Shown here one piece after another: positions 1 to 5,869 of a stretch of DNA of 10,000 nt. Position numbers and translations under genes: made by a program. Under the pieces are notes generated by a model that worked only from the letters and a program-made list of their open reading frames with translations, had not been told where the DNA came from and ran no database searches. The stretch's first letter is position 1. Every line of letters starts with the position of its first letter. Origin of the DNA: Treponema sp. (lineage in GTDB: Bacteria > Spirochaetota > Spirochaetia > Treponematales > Breznakiellaceae); assembly GCA_020216655.1 (NCBI GenBank), contig JAIWNU010000054.1, forward strand, positions 1-10,000. Reading direction: 5' to 3'.

Positions 1-278
1 GTGTAGAGCTTCGGCCAGGCCTTACGGATGTGCGGATATTCAAACTTGTTGAGATCTTCTATGTCGCCGTTCAGGACCAGCTTATAATTGTTGGAAAGAT
101 AAAATTGCTCCAGGGCAGTCTCTATTATTGCTTGATTATGCTTTAAATCGTCCCGGGACCCGCCGTCTCCCATGTGCAGGTCGCTCATAATAATATACCG
201 CTGTCCGGGATCGAGGCGTTCTTTCGTAGCCTCTTTAATCATGCTTTTAAAGGTAAGGTAAAACTCTTTAAAACTCAT
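1..278 (-). CDS. Calcineurin-like metallophosphoesterase, N-terminal part (3' end beyond the window)
   Basis: This open frame begins at ATG (276-278) and runs off the left edge after 92 full codons. It reads as a metal-dependent phosphoesterase. After about 27 lead residues comes a hydrophobic strand, RYIIMSDLHMGDG, whose Asp33 and His35 form the D-x-H motif. A second strand, KLVLNGDIEDL, carries the Gly-Asp motif at residues 71-72. Together these are the first two metal-binding blocks of the calcineurin-like fold. The later GNHD/E and histidine blocks would lie outside the window. An in-frame TAA four codons upstream makes this the longest possible start, but no good Shine-Dalgarno sequence precedes it. 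Met13 and Met31 are weaker alternatives, and Met31 would cut into the first strand. The gene lies 240 bases downstream of accA on the same strand. Substrate is unknown; LpxH-like, nuclease or nucleotide phosphatase roles cannot be separated from this fragment. Confidence 0.82.
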   Translation of the reverse strand, partial: MSFKEFYLTFKSMIKEATKERLDPGQRYIIMSDLHMGDGGSRDDLKHNQAIIETALEQFYLSNNYKLVLNGDIEDLNKFEYPHIRKAWPKLY

Positions 279-388
279 GGATGTAGATTATTCGTTTTTA
301 GTGAGAAAAGCGTTAATGAAGTATTTGTATTTGGTTAAATGTTTTGCTTTAATGAACTCATTTCAAAAGTCGGTTGCTTTACATAGGC
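279..388 (-). promoter_or_regulatory. AT-rich leader of the phosphoesterase gene; possible promoter region
   Basis: This stretch is markedly richer in A and T than the rest of the window and lies directly upstream of the phosphoesterase start, so a promoter is plausible. A TTGAAA hexamer on the minus strand (361-366) resembles a -35 box, but nothing at 16 to 18 bases from it is a convincing -10 box. I assign the region on composition and position only, without choosing a start site. Confidence 0.25.
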
Positions 389-480
389 GGGCTAGCCGCC
401 TTTCGGGCTAGCCCAAAGGTGAGCTAGCCCCGGTGAGCGGGCCCGAAAAACACGGGCCAGCTTGATATCCGGGCTAATCC
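386..480. repeat. Degenerate GGGCTAGCC repeat array, 16- to 17-base period
   Basis: Three close copies of GGGCTAGCC start at 389, 405 and 421, exactly 16 bases apart; the third reads GAGCTAGCC. More degenerate copies continue at about 439 (GGGCCCGAA), 454 (GGGCCAGCT) and 471 (GGGCTAATC), spaced 15 to 18 bases. The second copy is part of a perfect 10-base palindrome at 405-414. Several units can fold on themselves: GGCGG (386-390) with CCGCC (396-400), and GGCCCG (440-445) with CGGGCC (453-458) around a 7-base loop. The array lies between accA and the phosphoesterase gene and encodes nothing visible. No T-run follows any hairpin, so it is not a classical intrinsic terminator. It shares core and period with the array between fabZ and fabV. 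Confidence 0.6.
440..458 (-). other. GC-rich hairpin downstream of accA
   Basis: A perfect 6-bp inverted repeat, GGCCCG/CGGGCC, encloses a 7-base loop that is T-rich on the minus strand. It lies about 60 bases past the accA stop, so it could stabilise the transcript end or help terminate transcription. It lacks the following U-tract of a Rho-independent terminator, and it may simply be part of the surrounding repeat array. Confidence 0.4.
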
Positions 481-501
481 AGCGCTTGAGCCTGCCCCGC
501 T

Positions 502-524
502 GAGTAACTGAAGGTCCGTTACTC
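502..524 (-). other. Inverted repeat spanning the accA stop codon
   Basis: GAGTAAC (502-508) and GTTACTC (518-524) form a perfect 7-bp stem with a 9-base loop. The accA TAA stop (519-521) lies inside one arm. The stem is only moderately GC-rich and no U-run follows, so it is at best a weak transcript-end structure. Confidence 0.45.
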
Positions 525-1448
525 TTCGCTTTCGTTCCAATGGCCAATTTTTCTGATTTTTTGATTCCGATAGCGAACCAGCACCGCAGGGGGGCGGTTG
601 CAGAGATCCTGAAGGTCCCTCACGAGCACCTTCTTAATAGCCATGGCAGTGGCATCAGGATCGGTATGAGCCCCTCCCTCAGGTTCCTGTATGATACCAT
701 TAATGATCTTAAATTCCAAAAGGTCCTGGCTTGTTATCCTGAGCATAGCCGCCGCATCCTTTGCGCGGCTTGCGTCCCGGAGCAATATGGAAGCACAGCC
801 TTCGGGGCTAATGACCGAATAGACGGCGTTTTCAAGCATGTAAATCTTGTCCCCTACGCTAATGCCGAGGGCACCTCCGGAACCGCCTTCACCAATGATA
901 ATGCTGATAATTGGTGTCTTGAGCTGGCTAAACTCCATAAGGTTCCGGGCTATGGCTTCGCCGATACCCCGCTCTTCAGCCCCTAGTCCGGGGTACGCAC
1001 CGGAGGTATCAACAAAGGTAATGATAGGCCGGTGAAATTTTTCAGCCTCTTTGGCCAGTCTTAGAGCCTTTCGATACCCTTCGGGGTTAGCCATACCATG
1101 GTTGCGCTTCATGTTTTCCTTAAGGGTCCTGCCCTTTTGGTTTGCAATGATGGTTACAGGCTGTCCGTTCAAAAAGGCAAGGCCGCCAACAATCGCCGCA
1201 TCGTCGGCATAGTACCGATCTCCATGGAGTTCGATAAAGTTATCAAAAATACGAGTGATATAGTCTAGGGCATAAGGCCGGTCTGGATGCCGGGCCAGTT
1301 CTACCCGCCGCCAGGCCATTTCGGTCTTGGATGCGGCTTTAACTTTGGATTCAAGCAGGGCAAGTTCATCGCTGACGTCCAGGCCGGAAGCCTCAGCCAG
1401 CTTTTTTAGTTCCTCAATTTTTTTAGTAAGGGATGTTGTGTGGGACAT
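519..1448 (-). CDS. accA: Acetyl-CoA carboxylase carboxyltransferase subunit alpha
   Basis: AccA is the alpha half of the carboxyltransferase that moves the carboxyl group from carboxybiotin on AccB to acetyl-CoA, giving malonyl-CoA in the cytoplasm. The 309 residues are close to the usual length of about 320. An N-terminal helical segment (residues 5-55) leads into the crotonase-like fold. Visible family signatures are GRTLKENMKRNHGM (106-119), the TSGAYPG turn (148-154) and the glycine-rich GEGGSGGALG (186-195), which fit acyl-CoA and oxyanion binding. YSVISPEGCASIL (210-222) is also typical. The ATG start (1446-1448) has AAGGAG upstream at 7-base spacing, and the accD TAG lies between them, leaving a 2-base intergenic gap. 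Tight pairing with accD is expected, because the two subunits form an alpha2-beta2 complex. This is the last gene of the operon. Confidence 0.97.
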   Translation of the reverse strand: MSHTTSLTKKIEELKKLAEASGLDVSDELALLESKVKAASKTEMAWRRVELARHPDRPYALDYITRIFDNFIELHGDRYYADDAAIVGGLAFLNGQPVTIIANQKGRTLKENMKRNHGMANPEGYRKALRLAKEAEKFHRPIITFVDTSGAYPGLGAEERGIGEAIARNLMEFSQLKTPIISIIIGEGGSGGALGISVGDKIYMLENAVYSVISPEGCASILLRDASRAKDAAAMLRITSQDLLEFKIINGIIQEPEGGAHTDPDATAMAIKKVLVRDLQDLCNRPPAVLVRYRNQKIRKIGHWNESEE

Positions 1449-1450
1449 GG

Positions 1451-2245
1451 CTAGGCTCCTTTTTTAGCAGCCCCGTAGGGACGGTGGAGATCGATGAGCA
1501 GAGAAAGCAGATGCCGCTGTTCCTGCCTGCTTGCGATAATGTCCACAAAGCCCTTCTCCAGCTGGAACTCGGCCTTTTGGAATCCCTCCGGCAATTTCTG
1601 CCGTATGGTGCCTTCGATAACCCGGGGACCGGCAAAACCGATCAGGGCCCCCGGTTCAGCGATGATCACATCGGCCAGCATGGCAAAGCTGGCGGTAACA
1701 CCGCCGGTGGTAGGATCACAGAGAACCACGAAGTAGGGTACTTCTGCCTTGGCAAGCTCTGCTACGGCGCTGGATGTCTTGGCCATCTGCATGAGAGAAA
1801 ATATACCCTCCTGCATCCGGGCGCCGCCTGAGGTTGTATAAATAATGACCGGTTTCCGTTCCTCCGCCCCTTTAAGGAGAGCCCGGCTTACCTTTTCGCC
1901 TACCACCGAGCCCATGGAACCGCCCATAAAGTTAAAAGACATAATCGCCAGGACCGCAGGTTTCCCTTCTATGGTACAGGTGCCGGTAGTCACCGCCTCT
2001 TTCATGCGGGCCTTGGCTTCTGCTTCCGAAAGCTTTTCTTCATAGCCTTCCAGGTCAATAGGGTTCAAAGAACGGAGATTGGCCGAAAATTCCACAAAGG
2101 AGCCCTGGTCCGCCAGGTAGGCAATCCGTTCAGCTACCTCCATGCGGTAGTGATAACCGCAGGACGGACAGGTTTTAAGTGCCGCCTCAATGCTTGCCTT
2201 ATCGTGGACCGTGCCGCAGGACGGGCAGGGTGTATCAGTGGACAT
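1451..2245 (-). CDS. accD: Acetyl-CoA carboxylase carboxyltransferase subunit beta
   Basis: AccD is the beta half of the carboxyltransferase and pairs with AccA. The N-terminus holds a four-cysteine zinc ribbon: Cys7, Cys10, Cys26 and Cys29, arranged C-x2-C-x15-C-x2-C as in the E. coli subunit. The crotonase-fold body follows, with FNFMGGSMGSVVGEK (104-118), TTSGGARMQEG (137-147) and PTTGGVTASFA (178-188), the biotin and acyl-CoA site signatures. At 264 residues it is shorter than E. coli AccD (about 304). It has only six residues before the first cysteine and a short C-terminus. The ATG start (2243-2245) is preceded by a strong GGAGGT that lies inside the last codons of accC, and the two genes overlap by 11 bases. 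Start choice and translational coupling are therefore well supported. Confidence 0.97.
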   Translation of the reverse strand: MSTDTPCPSCGTVHDKASIEAALKTCPSCGYHYRMEVAERIAYLADQGSFVEFSANLRSLNPIDLEGYEEKLSEAEAKARMKEAVTTGTCTIEGKPAVLAIMSFNFMGGSMGSVVGEKVSRALLKGAEERKPVIIYTTSGGARMQEGIFSLMQMAKTSSAVAELAKAEVPYFVVLCDPTTGGVTASFAMLADVIIAEPGALIGFAGPRVIEGTIRQKLPEGFQKAEFQLEKGFVDIIASRQEQRHLLSLLIDLHRPYGAAKKGA

Positions 2246-3566
2246 GTTCCACCTCCTTTTCTATTTCGCCGTAATAGGCCGTACCGAATTGTCCTGAACG
2301 GAATTTTTCATGGTTGATGATCCACCGCTGCTGGATGGCATTGGTCTTGATTCCCTCTATGACAAGCTCCTGCAGGGCCCGGTTCATGCGGGCCAGGGCT
2401 CGTTCCCTGGTAGGTCCGTGTACAATAAGCTTGGCAACCATGGAATCATAGTGGGGCGGCACGGTGCAGCCATTATAGAGGAAGGAATCGAACCGGACTC
2501 CGGGGCCTCCCGGCACTTCGAGTCGGCTTACCTTGCCGGGGGTCAGGGCGTTAATGCGGCATTCGATGGACCAGCCGTTCAGATGCACCGAGGAGGGCTC
2601 AATTTCAAGCTTGCCTTCGGTACAGGCCAGAATTTGCTGGCGGATAATATCCACACCGGTTACAAATTCGCTTACCGGATGCTCTACCTGGACCCGGGCA
2701 TTCACTTCCATAAAATAGAAGTCCTTTCCGGATACAAGAAATTCAATGGTTCCCGCCCCGCGGTATTTGAGTTCCCGGAACATACGGACAGCCCCTTCGG
2801 CCATTCGATTCCGCATGGATTCATCAACCCCTGGGGATGGGCTTTCTTCTATTAGTTTTTGGTGCCGTTTCTGGACCGAACAGTCCCGTTCTCCCAGGAC
2901 CAGAACGGTGCCTTTACCGTCCGCGATGATCTGGAGTTCCACATGCCGGGGGTTTTCAAGATACCGCTCAATAAATACCGTGCCGTCTGCAAAGTTTGCA
3001 AGGGCTTCACGGCTTGCGATTGCCAAATTTTCTGGCAGTTCCGCAGCGGATCGGACGATACGCATACCCTTCCCGCCGCCACCTGCGGCGGCCTTAATAA
3101 TCACAGGAAAGCCCAGTTTTTCCGCCGCAGCGATGGCCGCAGCCGGATCAGAAACCGCCCCTTCAGTACCGGGGGTTATGGGAAGCCCGTATTTTTTGGC
3201 CGTGTTCCTAGCCTGGACCTTGTCGCCCAGGAGATCAATGACATCAGGATCGGGGCCGATAAAAATGAGCCCCTCCTTCTGAACTGCCCGGGCAAAATCG
3301 GCATTTTCCGAAAGAAAGCCGACTCCAGGATGTATGGCCTGGCAACCTGTTCTGAGGGCTGCCATAATGAGGTTTTCTTTAACCAGGTAGCTTTTTGCCG
3401 ACGGCGGCGGCCCAATACAGACCGCCTGATCCGCCAGCTTTACATGGAGATTATCTTTGTCGGCAGTGGAGTAAACCGCTACGGTTTCTATACCCATTTC
3501 ACGGCAGGTACGGATGACCCGGACAGCGATTTCTCCCCGATTCGCAATCAGAATACGTTGTATCAC
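2235..3566 (-). CDS. accC: Biotin carboxylase subunit of acetyl-CoA carboxylase
   Basis: AccC is the ATP-grasp enzyme that carboxylates biotin on AccB using bicarbonate and ATP. Its 443 residues are near the usual 445-450. The pre-ATP-grasp domain opens with ILIANRGEIAVR (5-16), and HPGVGFLSEN is at 79-88. The glycine-rich ATP loop GGGGKGM is at 162-168. The catalytic block EVNARVQVEHP (287-297) holds the metal-binding Glu287 and Asn289, catalytic Arg291 and Glu295. Arg337 matches the conserved ECRIN arginine. Just after it, the usual EDP-x3-F-x-PS segment is missing, a 7-residue in-frame deletion compared with E. coli AccC. The start is GTG (3564-3566), with TAGGAG 6 bases upstream formed partly from the accB stop. 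It follows accB by 9 bases and overlaps accD by 11. An active enzyme is most likely, although the deletion deserves attention. Confidence 0.96.
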   Translation of the reverse strand: MIQRILIANRGEIAVRVIRTCREMGIETVAVYSTADKDNLHVKLADQAVCIGPPPSAKSYLVKENLIMAALRTGCQAIHPGVGFLSENADFARAVQKEGLIFIGPDPDVIDLLGDKVQARNTAKKYGLPITPGTEGAVSDPAAAIAAAEKLGFPVIIKAAAGGGGKGMRIVRSAAELPENLAIASREALANFADGTVFIERYLENPRHVELQIIADGKGTVLVLGERDCSVQKRHQKLIEESPSPGVDESMRNRMAEGAVRMFRELKYRGAGTIEFLVSGKDFYFMEVNARVQVEHPVSEFVTGVDIIRQQILACTEGKLEIEPSSVHLNGWSIECRINALTPGKVSRLEVPGGPGVRFDSFLYNGCTVPPHYDSMVAKLIVHGPTRERALARMNRALQELVIEGIKTNAIQQRWIINHEKFRSGQFGTAYYGEIEKEVEHVH

Positions 3567-3575
3567 CGGACACTC

Positions 3576-4103
3576 CTACAGCCGTTTTACTTCAAAGAGG
3601 GCTTGGCCATATTCCACGAGAGATCCATTTTCGGCCTTTATAGAAAGAATTTCACAGTCAAACTCTGCTTCCAGGTGGTTCATCATTTTCATGGCTTCGA
3701 GTATACAGAGGGTTTGGCCGGCCTTGACCTTGCTGCCTACTTCTACGAAGGGCGGAGCGTCGGGGGATGATGCCCGGTAAAAAGTAGCCACAATGGGACT
3801 GGTGATAATTTCTCCGGTAGCGGCGGGGCTCCCCGCATTGACTGGAAGTCCCAGATGTACTGAATGATCCGCCTTATGTGCATGGGACGGAGATGCTGAA
3901 TGCCCTGTGTCCGATACGGTCTGATAGACCTCTGCGGCAGCCCCGTCTGCTACACCACCAGCTATCACGCCTCCTCCAACTGTGCTCCGGATAGCACTTT
4001 CTTTCCGGAGTACAAGATGCATGGAGCCGTCGTTCAGTTCAAGTTCCGCAAGCTGGCTGGAACCAAATTTTTCTACCAAAGTAATCAGTGTTTTATCGTC
4101 CAT
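3576..4103 (-). CDS. accB: Biotin carboxyl carrier protein of acetyl-CoA carboxylase
   Basis: AccB carries biotin between biotin carboxylase and the carboxyltransferase. The 175 residues divide into a short N-terminal region (1-35), a flexible Ala/Gly/Ser/His-rich linker (about 36-98) and a C-terminal biotinyl domain (about 99-175). Lys139 in EAMKMMN is the expected biotinylation site. The SSPDAPPFVEVG stretch (112-123) is the thumb insertion typical of bacterial acetyl-CoA carboxylase carriers. This separates it from carriers of other biotin enzymes. The ATG start (4101-4103) follows AGGAGA at normal spacing, 13 bases after the fabV stop. The gene opens the acc half of the operon, in the order accB-accC-accD-accA. 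Confidence 0.96.
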   Translation of the reverse strand: MDDKTLITLVEKFGSSQLAELELNDGSMHLVLRKESAIRSTVGGGVIAGGVADGAAAEVYQTVSDTGHSASPSHAHKADHSVHLGLPVNAGSPAATGEIITSPIVATFYRASSPDAPPFVEVGSKVKAGQTLCILEAMKMMNHLEAEFDCEILSIKAENGSLVEYGQALFEVKRL

Positions 4104-4116
4104 TATTGTTCTCCTG

Positions 4117-5343
4117 TTATATGGTTGAAGGATCTACATCGGCCTCGTAATCGACGCCGGCCACATCAAAACCATGGGCTTCTAAAAAGTCGTGCTTAAA
4201 GCCCTCTACATCCGCCAGGGTAAAGAGGTTTTCTTCAGTAATCGCATCCATGCGGGCCTTGGTTTCCTTTTGAACATCTTCCCGCATTTCCCAGTCATCG
4301 ATACGGATGCGCCGGTCCGCGTCGGTGGGAACCTTTGCCGGATCCACCGCCGCAGGTCCAGCATACAGACGGTCCTTGTAAAGCCGCACAAGCTGTTCAA
4401 TACAACCTTCATGAAGGCCCTTTTCTTTCATCACCTTAAAGAGGGCAGAAATGTACAGGGGGATGATAGGAATTACTGCGCTGGCCCGGGTTACCAGGGC
4501 CTTGTTCACCGACACCCAGGCTGCGCCGCCAGTTTGAGCGAGCCGTTCATGCAGGATGTGGCTTGTTTTTTCTAGGTGTTCCTTGGCTTTGCCAATGGTA
4601 CCGTTTTTATAGATAGCCCATGAAAGCTCTGGCCCGATATAGGTATAGGCCAGGGTCCGCACCGTGGGGGAGAGGACCCCTGCTTTTGAAAGGGCATCGA
4701 TCCAAAGTTCCCAGTCCTCGCCACCCATAACTTTTACCGTATGGGCAATTTCTTCTTCCGTAGCTGGGTCGGCGCTGGCAATGGACAGTTTCCCGGTAAG
4801 CATGTCCATGGTTTTTCCCGAATAGGCCTGACCTATGGGTTTGATGACCGAACGGTACATGACGCCGTCCCGGGGATCGGTGCGGACCGGGGACGCCAAA
4901 GAATAGATAACCAGATCTATCTGAGCGGGAAGGCCTGCCTTGGCAGCGACCTCACGGATTGCCGCTATCGCTTGATCTTTCATTTCGTTGGAAAAGGCGT
5001 CTCCGTCCAATGTTTTAGACACAAGGCCTGCTTTGGCGGCCTCTGCGTCAAAGGCCAGGTTGTCGTACCAGCCCGGCGTCCCCGGTTTAGTGGGACTGCC
5101 GGCCTTTTCAAAGGAAATGCCCACGGTAGCAGCCCCATAGCCAAAGGTGGCTCCTATCCTGCTCGCAAGTCCGTAGCCGGTGGAACAGCCGATCACCAGG
5201 GCAAGCTTTGGGCTCCCTTCTGTCCCCGCAAGACCCGCCATATTCCGGCGGACATAGTCGATCTGGTTCTGAACCATTTTGGCGCAGCCCTTGGGATGGC
5301 TGTTCAGACAGATATTGTTTCGTATCATCGGTTTAATTTGCAC
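4117..5343 (-). CDS. fabV: NADH-dependent enoyl-ACP reductase, FabV/Ter family
   Basis: This enzyme reduces the trans-2-enoyl thioester, the last step of each elongation cycle. At 408 residues it has the large size of FabV/Ter, against about 260 for FabI. The N-terminus MQIKPMIRNNICLNSHP matches Treponema denticola Ter closely, as I recall that sequence. The nucleotide-binding loop GCSTGYG is at 52-58, and Glu79 in ISFEKAGS is typical of NADH-preferring members. YSLASPVRTDP (147-157) is another family block. The Tyr-x8-Lys catalytic pair is Tyr245 and Lys254, in IYKNGTIGKAK. RASAVIPIIPLY (286-297) is the substrate-loop block. The start is GTG (5341-5343) with AAGGAG 6 bases upstream, and it matches the expected N-terminus. 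Family members act on acyl-ACP or acyl-CoA; its place inside the fab-acc operon argues for an ACP-dependent role. No FabI, FabK or FabL appears in the window. Confidence 0.95.
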   Translation of the reverse strand: MQIKPMIRNNICLNSHPKGCAKMVQNQIDYVRRNMAGLAGTEGSPKLALVIGCSTGYGLASRIGATFGYGAATVGISFEKAGSPTKPGTPGWYDNLAFDAEAAKAGLVSKTLDGDAFSNEMKDQAIAAIREVAAKAGLPAQIDLVIYSLASPVRTDPRDGVMYRSVIKPIGQAYSGKTMDMLTGKLSIASADPATEEEIAHTVKVMGGEDWELWIDALSKAGVLSPTVRTLAYTYIGPELSWAIYKNGTIGKAKEHLEKTSHILHERLAQTGGAAWVSVNKALVTRASAVIPIIPLYISALFKVMKEKGLHEGCIEQLVRLYKDRLYAGPAAVDPAKVPTDADRRIRIDDWEMREDVQKETKARMDAITEENLFTLADVEGFKHDFLEAHGFDVAGVDYEADVDPSTI

Positions 5344-5344
5344 A

Positions 5345-5449
5345 GTTAGCTCCTTATATTTTATTAGCGGCCTGTGTTAGGCCCGCCATGTGTGTTAGCC
5401 GGCGGTGCGTGTTAGCCAGCCTTGTGTTAGCCGGCCGCGCGCTTTAGCC
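5345..5449. repeat. Degenerate GTTAGC/GCTAAC repeat array filling the fabZ-fabV junction
   Basis: The TTAGC core (GCTAA on the coding strand) recurs at 5346, 5364, 5395, 5412, 5427 and 5444, with a TTAGGC variant at 5377. Spacings are 13 to 18 bases. Three copies are identical over nine bases, GTGTTAGCC, at 5392, 5409 and 5424; GTGTTAGGCC at 5374 and GCTTTAGCC at 5441 are variants. One end supplies the TAA stop of fabZ (GGC TAA). At the other end the core sits between the Shine-Dalgarno sequence and the GTG start of fabV. GGCCT (5369-5373) and AGGCC (5379-5383) form a 5-bp hairpin. The sequence between cores is GC-rich and poorly conserved. This is the only large gap inside the operon. Confidence 0.65.
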
Positions 5450-5869
5450 AGCAGCGCTGCCCACCAGGCACAGCCACTCTGCTTCGGCGGCCAGTTCGGT
5501 TCCCACATAGGCCTTGCCGGCCTGCTTAATCATTTTGCCCGAAACCCGAAGATTTTCGATTTCCAGGCGTACTTCTTCGTTGGGGCGGACCTGCCGGCGG
5601 AACTTAGCCTTGTCTACCGTGGCTAGGAAAAAGAGGGCATCCCCGCCGAGTACGCCGGATTTTCTGAGCCCCGCGCCGCCGGCCTGAGCCATGGTTTCGA
5701 TCAGGATGACCCCGGGAACCACCGGATATTGGGGAAAGTGGCCTGCGAAGAAAAACTCCGTATCCTTAAAAACATGCCGGGCCACAATACGCTGCTCCGT
5801 AATTTCATCGATCACATCGACAAATAAAAAGGGCGCGCGATGGGGTAAAAGCTGCTCAATTTCGTTCAT
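5444..5869 (-). CDS. fabZ: 3-hydroxyacyl-ACP dehydratase
   Basis: FabZ removes water from 3-hydroxyacyl-ACP to give trans-2-enoyl-ACP, the substrate of the FabV enzyme encoded next. The 141 residues form a single hot-dog domain of usual size. The opening LLPHRAPFLFVD (7-18) is the family start block. Catalytic His44 lies in FAGHFPQYPVVPGV (41-54), and Glu58 in LIETMAQAGG follows it by 14 residues, the same spacing as His54/Glu68 in E. coli FabZ. The ATG start (5867-5869) overlaps the fabF stop as ATGA, with AGAGGT about 7 bases upstream, so coupling to fabF translation is likely. The final codons GGC TAA belong to the downstream repeat array, so the last few residues may have been shaped by it. 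No FabA-type isomerase is visible, so the origin of unsaturated chains is not explained here. Confidence 0.96.
   Translation of the reverse strand: MNEIEQLLPHRAPFLFVDVIDEITEQRIVARHVFKDTEFFFAGHFPQYPVVPGVILIETMAQAGGAGLRKSGVLGGDALFFLATVDKAKFRRQVRPNEEVRLEIENLRVSGKMIKQAGKAYVGTELAAEAEWLCLVGSAAG

Noticed and set aside
440..458. Rho-independent terminator after accA
   Set aside because: The stem is convincing, but no U-run follows it in the direction of transcription, so I list it only as a hairpin.
386..480. CRISPR-like array
   Set aside because: The repeats are only about 9 bases and the spacers about 7, far below CRISPR dimensions, and no cas genes are present.
540..986. Plus-strand frame of 148 codons opposite the accA 3' half
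   Set aside because: Antisense to accA, whose catalytic motifs are intact; the translated product resembles nothing.
2532..2558. Frameshift or pseudogene in accC
   Set aside because: The missing segment is a multiple of three, the frame is open on both sides and all visible catalytic residues are present.
2859..3770. 303-codon open frame on the plus strand across accC and accB
   Set aside because: It lies antisense to two certain genes, crosses their boundary, has low-complexity composition and shows no recognisable domain; it is a by-product of the codon use of the real genes.
5369..5383. Transcription terminator or attenuator between fabZ and fabV
   Set aside because: The 5-bp hairpin is short, the following bases are A-rich rather than U-rich on the coding strand, and accB to accA downstream have no other obvious promoter.
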